Part shown: positions 1 to 4,426 of the stretch, in pieces | How the letters are laid out: the number at the start of each line of letters is the position of its first letter | Numbering within the stretch: position 1 is the first letter of the stretch | NCBI GenBank assembly: GCA_014380705.1 | Contig: JACMJI010000052.1 | Coordinates: 1-6,892 of the forward strand | Reading direction: 5' to 3' | DNA from: Gorillibacterium sp. | Lineage (GTDB): Bacteria > Bacillota > Bacilli > Paenibacillales > NBRC-103111 | DNA: 6,892 bases | Program-made: the position numbers and the translations under genes | Notes under the pieces: generated by a model | Seen by the model: only the letters and a program-made list of their open reading frames with translations | Told to the model about the DNA's origin: nothing | Databases searched by the model: none

Positions 1-83
1 AATTAGCACGCCGGATGATTCTGTTTCCGCTGCTATGGGTGATCCCCATCCTATCTTTATGCACCTATGCTTTATTAGGCTAA
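1..83 (+). CDS. C-terminal fragment of an unidentified membrane protein
   Basis: The reading frame that uses position 3 as a first codon base is open from the window edge to a TAA at 81-83. It encodes about 26 residues: a short basic stretch (LARR) followed by a strongly hydrophobic segment of about 22 residues (MILFPLLWVIPILSLCTYAL and two more residues), typical of a final transmembrane helix. An intrinsic terminator on the same strand starts 28 nt after the stop, which supports a real plus-strand gene ending here. The fragment is too short to name a family; a permease or other polytopic membrane protein is the natural guess. The 5' part lies outside the window. Confidence 0.5.
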   Translation, partial: LARRMILFPLLWVIPILSLCTYALLG

Positions 84-111
84 GGCGGCTGGCACCCGAT
101 TTCCAAGCGCT

Positions 112-152
112 GAGAAATCCTCCTATTGAACTCGGGAGGGTTTCTCTTTTTT
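112..152 (+). terminator. Intrinsic terminator after the membrane-protein fragment
   Basis: A 12-bp stem pairs GAGAAATCCTCC (112-123) with GGAGGGTTTCTC (135-146), with one T-G wobble and an 11-nt loop. Six T residues follow at 147-152. The T-run is only on the plus-strand side, so this terminates rightward transcription from the gene ending at 83. It also lies just beyond the stop of the leftward 73-aa gene, but in that direction no U-tract follows the stem. Confidence 0.88.
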
Positions 153-157
153 GGAAG

Positions 158-379
158 CTACCGCCCTTTCATCCCAAAGAATTCACATGCTTCTCTTGGT
201 AGATAAGAGAGATCGCCAACCCCTGCCTGAAGAACAATCGTTTTCTCGTTAAATTGGATGATGACCCCGCCTGAGTCTACGATGTAATTATCTTTAAACA
301 CGCGAATCCCCATCTGCAGCTCCATTGCCTCTGCAAAATCCTGATCTGTGAGTAATCGGCGGTTATGGGCCTTTACCAT
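158..379 (-). CDS. Small conserved-looking protein of unknown function (73 aa)
   Basis: I do not recognise the family. The gene is credible because AAAGGAG (complement of 388-394) lies 8 nt before the ATG, and a plausible extended -10 promoter lies about 60 nt upstream. The 73-residue product is soluble, with no signal peptide or membrane segment. It has a charged N-terminal half (MVKAHNRRLLTDQDFAEAME) and then alternating hydrophobic stretches (RVFKDNYIVDSGGVIIQFN, KTIVLQAGVGDLSYLP) that suggest a small beta-rich fold, ending in a short helix-like tail. There is one cysteine (in REACEFFG), so a metal site is unlikely. It is divergent from the sugar kinase gene and is probably transcribed alone. 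A regulatory or stress-related role is possible, but nothing in the sequence shows it. Confidence 0.7.
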   Translation of the reverse strand: MVKAHNRRLLTDQDFAEAMELQMGIRVFKDNYIVDSGGVIIQFNEKTIVLQAGVGDLSYLPREACEFFGMKGR

Positions 380-396
380 GAATGTGTCTCCTTTAA

Positions 397-414
397 TTCA
401 AGTGTTTTCAAGTG
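397..414. repeat. Two 8-bp direct repeats (TTCAAGTG) in the 73-aa gene leader
   Basis: TTCAAGTG occurs at 397-404 and again at 407-414, exactly 10 bp apart (one helical turn). On the minus strand this reads CACTTGAA-AA-CACTTGAA. The repeats lie between the predicted -10 (439-444) and the ribosome binding site (388-394) of the leftward gene, so they sit in its 5' leader. The helical phasing would suit a repressor bound as a tandem dimer, or the repeat may be chance. Confidence 0.4.
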
Positions 415-438
415 CGTTCTCTTATGAAGTCCCTACTT

Positions 439-469
439 ATTGTATCATTTATCGATCAGATGATGACAA
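439..469 (-). promoter_or_regulatory. Predicted sigma-A promoter of the 73-aa gene
   Basis: On the minus strand, TTGTCA (complement of 464-469) and TACAAT (complement of 439-444) are separated by 19 bp. The -10 is preceded by TGA, giving an extended -10 (TGnTACAAT) that can compensate for the long spacer. The expected start site is near 432, leaving a leader of about 50 nt before the ATG. The -35 coincides with that of the divergent kinase promoter. Confidence 0.5.
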
Positions 470-492
470 TATCATTTGCTGACGTTTATACT
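463..492 (+). promoter_or_regulatory. Predicted sigma-A promoter of the fructokinase gene
   Basis: ATGACA (463-468, 5 of 6 matches to the -35 consensus) and TATACT (487-492, 5 of 6 matches to the -10) are separated by 18 bp. Transcription would begin near 499, about 70 nt before the ATG at 569. This start would exclude the in-frame TTG at 476 as a translation start. Confidence 0.5.
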
Positions 493-554
493 AGTAAAGG
501 CTGAAATAGATCGCACGAATGATGTTAGCAAGACTAGGAATGATAATTTATTTT

Positions 555-560
555 GGGAGG
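555..560 (+). promoter_or_regulatory. Ribosome binding site that fixes the fructokinase start
   Basis: GGGAGG at 555-560 lies 8 nt upstream of the ATG at 569. The conserved ROK N-terminus (IGAIEAGGTKF) begins right after this ATG. The reading frame is open further upstream to a TTG at 476, but those 31 codons have no family resemblance. Confidence 0.85.
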
Positions 561-568
561 CATATACA

Positions 569-1447
569 ATGCTTATCGGTGCAATTGAGGCGGGCGGTAC
601 TAAGTTCGTTTGTGGAATCGGAGACGAGCACGGAAACGTACAGGATCGGATCAGCTTTCCAACAGGAGAGCCAGAGCAAACACTAGGACAGGTTATTGGC
701 TATTTTCAGGATAAGAAGGTAGAAGCGATTGGAATCGGGACATTTGGTCCGATTAATATCGACCGTGCAAGTGCGTCTTATGGACATGTAACCACGACAC
801 CAAAACCAGGCTGGTCAAACTATAATTTTCTGGGAAGACTGAAGCGTGAATTTAACCTTCCCTTCGGCTGGGATACAGATGTGAATGCCGCTGCTTTCGG
901 TGAGGCGACATGGGGGGCAGCCAAAGGTCTGGCTAGCTGTGTTTATTATACGATCGGTACGGGCATTGGTGTTGGTGTTTATTCGGAGAACAAGCTTGTA
1001 CACGGCCTTGTTCATCCGGAAGGCGGACATGTACTGACGAGACGGCATCCAAGTGATACCTTTGATGGCTTCTGCCCTTATCATGGAGACTGCTTGGAAG
1101 GTCTTGCTGCCGGCCCGGCAATCGAACGCCGATGGAATATCCCCGGAAGCGAGCTGCTCCCTGACCACCCTGCTTGGGCGATGGAAGCCTTCTACATCGG
1201 GCAGTCTATAACCAATACTATTCTGATGCTTTCGCCTCAGAAGATTATTCTTGGTGGAGGTGTCATGCACCAAATGCAGCTGTTTCCAATGATTCATGCA
1301 GAGGTACAGAAGAATCTGAACAGCTATATAAACCATTCCTTGCTCATTGACGACATTGCTAATTATATCGTACCTCCGGGGCTAGGCGACAACGCCGGTC
1401 TATGCGGTTCCCTTGCGCTTGGTGTTTTGGCGCTTAAGGAAAAGTAA
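569..1447 (+). CDS. ROK-family fructokinase
   Basis: This is an ATP-dependent cytosolic sugar kinase that most likely phosphorylates fructose at C6 and feeds glycolysis. The 292-residue product matches the usual length of zinc-containing ROK fructokinases such as B. subtilis GmuE (YdhR). The ATP-binding loop EAGGTKF is at residues 7-13. The TFGPI segment (58-62) and the substrate-binding, catalytic-Asp motif DTDVNAAA (102-109, catalytic D104) follow. Next come the TIGTGIGVG loop (128-136) and the ROK zinc site, with H154 in EGGH and C169-x2-H172-x2-C175. The second glycine-rich signature ILGGGVM is at 227-233. All key residues are present and the gene looks intact. It appears monocistronic, with its own predicted promoter and a strong terminator 29 nt after the stop. 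The zinc motif and the TTTPKPGW segment favour fructokinase over glucokinase; mannose or other hexoses are possible side substrates. Confidence 0.93.
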   Translation: MLIGAIEAGGTKFVCGIGDEHGNVQDRISFPTGEPEQTLGQVIGYFQDKKVEAIGIGTFGPINIDRASASYGHVTTTPKPGWSNYNFLGRLKREFNLPFGWDTDVNAAAFGEATWGAAKGLASCVYYTIGTGIGVGVYSENKLVHGLVHPEGGHVLTRRHPSDTFDGFCPYHGDCLEGLAAGPAIERRWNIPGSELLPDHPAWAMEAFYIGQSITNTILMLSPQKIILGGGVMHQMQLFPMIHAEVQKNLNSYINHSLLIDDIANYIVPPGLGDNAGLCGSLALGVLALKEK

Positions 1448-1476
1448 AATAATTTCCACAACCATTAAATTATATA

Positions 1477-1522
1477 AAGCCTGTACTTCACATGCATGCA
1501 ATGTGAGGTACAGGCTTTTTTT
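1477..1522 (+). terminator. Strong terminator of the fructokinase gene, possibly bidirectional
   Basis: A 17-bp stem pairs 1477-1493 with 1501-1517, with only one T-G wobble. The 7-nt loop is GCATGCA, and T residues run from 1516 to 1522. It lies 29 nt past the kinase stop. On the minus strand the stem is followed by an imperfect T-rich stretch (TTTATATAATTT), so it may also end the convergent flavodiiron operon. That operon has no other hairpin in the 81 nt between its last stop and this element. Confidence 0.92.
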
Positions 1523-1603
1523 AGCATTCGCTTTCCGGGTGGGGGATGGCGAGTTGACCAATCTTCGTATTCCTATTCAGATCGAAAGTCATGAGTAAAC
1601 AAA

Positions 1604-2851
1604 TTAAGCCGTCTTCTCTCCCGATTTAACGGTAGAACGCCTTGCCAAATCGTCCAGTAACTCTTTGGCAAACGCCTGGCCAAATTGCTTAGCCTCCAGT
1701 AATTCTTCTTGGCTTGGTTTAAAAATAGCTTTCAAGCTTGGGAATAGCTTTAAGCGTAGTTGGCCGAGGCGAGCCTCAATATGCTTAATTCCCTCCCCAC
1801 TCCAACCGTAGGAGCCAAAGACACTGGCATGTTTTTTACCGTGAACAATTGGGTTTAGCTGAGAAAGCAAGCTCCAGATCGGTGGAAGCGTATCAGCGTT
1901 TATGGTAGGGGAACCGAAGAGCAGCCCATCGGCCCAATAGATTTTCTCCAGCACTTCTGCCTGATCGGTTACAGTAAGATCAAATAAGGACACGTCGATC
2001 TGCTCCCCATAACCTTCCTCTATGCTCCGTTTAATCTCATTTGCCATCATTTGAGTATACCCATAAACAGAAACATAGGGGATAACAATGCTTGTTTTTT
2101 CATTTGGGTTCTTCTCCACTGACCATTCTTTACAAAGACTAATGATATCCTTCGGGTTCTTATCTAGTATAGGACCGTGTCCGTTGCAGATCATATCGAT
2201 CTCGAGGTGTTCTATCTTATGGATGGCAGTCAGCATGCTAGACTTGAAGGGACCCATGATGCAGTCATAGTAATATTTTAGAGCAGCGAAATAAGAGTCC
2301 CTGTTCTCCATTTTGGAGAAGAGCACTCCATCAAAAGCATAATGAGAGCCAAAGGAGTCACATGTGAATAAGACACGATCTTCTTCGACATAGGTATACA
2401 TCGAATCCGGCCAATGAAGCAGAGGAGCTGGGATGAAAGTAAGCGTCTTTCCTCCGAGCTGGAGGGTGCTTTTGCCATTTACTATCATGGAACTGAATTC
2501 CCGATTGGTGATTGCCTTCAAATATTTAATCGCAACAGCAGTCCCGACGACAGTTACATTCGGTATATAGTCTAGCAGTTTCTCTAAAGAACCGGCGTGG
2601 TCTGGTTCCGTGTGGTCCATGATGATGTAGTCAATTTTACTAAGCTCAATCGTCTCCTGCAGCTTGGCGAGATACTCATCCCAAAACTTTACCTTTACCG
2701 TTTCAACTAAAGCTGTTTTCTCTGTTCCTTCAATTAGATAGGAATTGTAGGAGGTGCCATATTCGGTATACATAATGATGTCAAAGACCCGGATGTCGTG
2801 ATCCTGCACCCCTAACCATTTGATGCCGTCTGTTAGTTCTAGTACTTTCAT
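1604..2851 (-). CDS. Class A flavodiiron protein (O2/NO reductase)
   Basis: This is a cytosolic flavodiiron protein that reduces O2 to water or NO to N2O, using FMN and a non-heme di-iron site. The 415-residue length is typical of class A. The N-terminal metallo-beta-lactamase-like domain (about 1-250) has a complete set of di-iron ligands: H80-x-E82-x-D84-H85 (HTEPDH), H146, D165 and H225 (NGHGP). The C-terminal flavodoxin-like domain (about 253-400) shows the FMN phosphate loop YVSVYGYTQMMA (259-270) and the FGSPTINADTLPP and FGSYGWSGEG loops. There is no C-terminal rubredoxin or flavin reductase extension, so electrons must come from a separate partner not seen here. AAGGAG (complement of 2860-2865) lies 8 nt before the ATG. 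The gene follows the MFS gene by 34 nt with no terminator between them, suggesting co-transcription. Whether O2 or NO is preferred cannot be told from sequence. Confidence 0.95.
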   Translation of the reverse strand: MKVLELTDGIKWLGVQDHDIRVFDIIMYTEYGTSYNSYLIEGTEKTALVETVKVKFWDEYLAKLQETIELSKIDYIIMDHTEPDHAGSLEKLLDYIPNVTVVGTAVAIKYLKAITNREFSSMIVNGKSTLQLGGKTLTFIPAPLLHWPDSMYTYVEEDRVLFTCDSFGSHYAFDGVLFSKMENRDSYFAALKYYYDCIMGPFKSSMLTAIHKIEHLEIDMICNGHGPILDKNPKDIISLCKEWSVEKNPNEKTSIVIPYVSVYGYTQMMANEIKRSIEEGYGEQIDVSLFDLTVTDQAEVLEKIYWADGLLFGSPTINADTLPPIWSLLSQLNPIVHGKKHASVFGSYGWSGEGIKHIEARLGQLRLKLFPSLKAIFKPSQEELLEAKQFGQAFAKELLDDLARRSTVKSGEKTA

Positions 2852-2885
2852 TGTTCATTCTCCTTGTGTCATTGGTATGGTCTAA

Positions 2886-4124
2886 CTATGAATAAGCTTC
2901 TATTTTGTTGATGCCGTGCTTTCCACGAGTGTGGTTAACACGAGCGTGGATCAGATAAACCCCTGTAGATAAGAGTGCGGTTCCCATCGCAAGCCAAGCA
3001 ACGGGGGGCAGTCCACCGCTGTCATATAAACTTCCCATCATATAAGGACCCACGACCCGACCCGCTGATCCAATCCCTCCTGTTAGTCCGATGTAAAAGG
3101 GTGCGTTCTTCCCGCCGTGTTCCGATAGATAAGCAGGCATGACTGGAGAGATCAGCATCTCCCCAAAGGTGGTGAGCACCATCGCAAAAACCATTGCAGG
3201 GTAGCTATGCAGTACAAGAATAACCATGTAACCAGCAGCATAGAACAAGCTGCTAGCCGTCATTTGGGAGGATAACGATTTGGCCATGTACCGCTTGATC
3301 AGACTAATGATCGGCTGTGCGGCAAAGATCAGAATTCCGTTCAATGTCCAAAGAAAGCCATAGGAGCTTTTTGGCAATCCAACCGATATGATGAACGGGG
3401 AAACGCCGGTGTTCCATAAGGAATTACCGAGATGCAGCAGCAGTGCAGCAAGCGCCATGTACAAATAGAGCTGATAATTCCTCATCAGAAGCCAATTGCT
3501 GGTTCCGAGCTGGACATGTTTCGCTGTCGTTTCCGTGCAAATGGCTGCTGTTTGCTCTCCATCTACTTTTTTCAGATAGAGCAAGAAGAAAACAGCGAAC
3601 ACGGCTGATGTTGTACCGTTGAGCATAAAGCTGAGTGAATACGAAACGTCAGCAAGGAATCCGCTTAGCGCTGTACCGAGAGCAACGCCAATATTGTTGG
3701 CGACATAAATGATATTGAATAACTCGGCCCGTTTCTTGGCGAAGCGAAAGCCTATAAACGACTGAATTGCCGGCATGGATAAGGCATTGAACAAACCAAT
3801 TAACGCCATCATCGCCATAAAGGCGTACCAAGAGTGGCTGACGAGAGGAAGGGCGAATAACCCAAGTGCATTCATGCCAAGTGCGCCAACGATCAGACGT
3901 TTCACACCAACCTTATGATAAAGCGCGCCACCAAGAAGCTGTCCGATAATCCCGCCTACAGCTTGAACCAGAATAACCAGCCCGGCATCTGACATACTCC
4001 GACCCAGTTCATCAAAGACGAACATGGAAACCAGTGGCCACATTAAGGCACTACCCGTAGCATTAATCAGACTGGCAGCAAGGAAAACCTTTACTTCCTT
4101 TGGATAGGGGTCCAAAACCTTCAT
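2886..4124 (-). CDS. MFS transporter, DHA1-like efflux family
   Basis: This 412-residue integral membrane protein has a hydrophobicity pattern fitting 12 helices in two halves, separated by a polar loop at about 185-212. This is the classic major facilitator layout, and the protein probably exports a small molecule by proton exchange. The motif A loop after helix 2 is GALYHKVGVKR (66-76), where the usual acidic residue is replaced by H70. Helix 5 carries a motif C-like glycine pattern (NIGVALGTALSG, 144-155) that suits antiporters, but with T151 where proline is usual. The substrate cannot be deduced. The ATG is preceded by TAGGAG (complement of 4137-4142) with a rather long 12-nt gap. It is the first gene of a likely operon with the flavodiiron protein, so the exported compound could relate to nitrosative or oxidative stress. 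That link is inference from context only. Confidence 0.88.
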   Translation of the reverse strand: MKVLDPYPKEVKVFLAASLINATGSALMWPLVSMFVFDELGRSMSDAGLVILVQAVGGIIGQLLGGALYHKVGVKRLIVGALGMNALGLFALPLVSHSWYAFMAMMALIGLFNALSMPAIQSFIGFRFAKKRAELFNIIYVANNIGVALGTALSGFLADVSYSLSFMLNGTTSAVFAVFFLLYLKKVDGEQTAAICTETTAKHVQLGTSNWLLMRNYQLYLYMALAALLLHLGNSLWNTGVSPFIISVGLPKSSYGFLWTLNGILIFAAQPIISLIKRYMAKSLSSQMTASSLFYAAGYMVILVLHSYPAMVFAMVLTTFGEMLISPVMPAYLSEHGGKNAPFYIGLTGGIGSAGRVVGPYMMGSLYDSGGLPPVAWLAMGTALLSTGVYLIHARVNHTRGKHGINKIEAYS

Positions 4125-4172
4125 CTCTCTATTACGCTCCTATCTAACTAGCTACCTGTAGCCACAAACTCC

Positions 4173-4178
4173 ATTATA
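4173..4178 (-). promoter_or_regulatory. Candidate -10 element of the MFS/flavodiiron operon
   Basis: The minus strand has a perfect TATAAT (complement of 4173-4178) 48 nt upstream of the MFS start, which would give a leader of about 40 nt. No good -35 hexamer is found at 16-18 bp, and there is no TGn extension. Either the promoter needs an activator or the match is chance in AT-rich DNA. Confidence 0.35.
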
Positions 4179-4257
4179 GTACGTAGACGAAACAATCGCA
4201 TATCATTTTTTCAGGAATCGTTATGTTTTGGAATGGAAATGATCTGAAACTTAGGGG

Positions 4258-4275
4258 TGTAAAATCTTGTAAAAT
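4258..4275. repeat. Tandem TGTAAAAT repeat with 10-bp period
   Basis: TGTAAAAT occurs at 4258-4265 and 4268-4275, one helical turn apart. It lies near the middle of the divergent intergenic region, about 150 nt upstream of the activase start and 134 nt upstream of the MFS start. It could be a binding site for a regulator acting on either unit. Each copy also contains TAAAAT, a 5-of-6 match to a -10 element, without a matching -35. Confidence 0.35.
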
Positions 4276-4325
4276 GTTGAACTCTGCTACATAAGTTGAA
4301 GGGAGATATCGGGTGCTATGGATCG

Positions 4326-4363
4326 TTGACATAGAAAATCTCGGTTAATTTCGGTCTATGCAA
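4326..4363. promoter_or_regulatory. Dyad element upstream of the activase gene
   Basis: TTGACATAGA (4326-4335) and TCTATGCAA (4355-4363) form a 9-bp inverted repeat with one bulged A and a 19-nt centre. The left arm contains a perfect -35 hexamer TTGACA. The element is 63 nt from the activase start and could be an operator or an RNA hairpin in the leader. Confidence 0.35.
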
Positions 4364-4426
4364 TAAAAATCCCGCTTTCTGTCTATCCTAAGAACAAGTG
4401 TGTGAATTGGAAGAGGGTAACATATT

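Larger units (their letters stand above)
4125..4426. other. 302-bp divergent intergenic region between the MFS and activase genes
   Basis: I see no gene here. The region should hold the promoters of both divergent units. It contains a -10-like TATAAT for the leftward operon (4173-4178), a tandem TGTAAAAT repeat (4258-4275) and a dyad with TTGACA in its left arm (4326-4363). The activase ribosome binding site is at 4413-4417. I searched by eye for a rightward sigma-A promoter and found none with both elements well spaced: the TTGACA at 4326-4331 has no good -10 about 17 bp downstream. I do not recognise a riboswitch or a standard Fnr or Rex box. Confidence 0.7.

Noticed and set aside
476..568. 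N-terminal extension of the fructokinase from a TTG at 476
   Set aside because: The extension has no ROK similarity, lies partly upstream of the predicted transcript start, and lacks a good ribosome binding site. The ATG at 569 has GGGAGG 8 nt upstream.
815..1336. 173-aa open frame antisense to the fructokinase
   Set aside because: It is fully covered by a well-conserved kinase on the other strand, has low-complexity unfamiliar sequence and no plausible gene context, and fits a shadow frame. The nested 933-1121 frame is rejected for the same reason.
1413..1598. 61-aa plus-strand frame after the fructokinase
   Set aside because: It starts inside the kinase gene and runs straight through the strong terminator hairpin, with no ribosome binding site of its own.
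2088..2478. Short open frames on both strands within the flavodiiron gene
   Set aside because: The 2088-2270 plus-strand and 2278-2478 minus-strand frames lie wholly inside an intact flavodiiron gene with all ligands present. They are shadow frames.
2852..2885. Terminator or separate promoter between the MFS and flavodiiron genes
   Set aside because: The 34-nt gap contains the flavodiiron ribosome binding site and no hairpin or -35/-10 pair, so co-transcription is the simpler reading.
3649..3831. 60-aa minus-strand frame within the MFS gene
   Set aside because: It is an alternative frame of a clear transporter gene, with unfamiliar composition and no start signal.
4391..4412. Possible Fnr/Crp-like site (TGTGAATTGG) before the activase
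   Set aside because: Only the left half-site TGTGA is present. The expected TCACA half-site six bases later is missing, so this is not a supportable operator.
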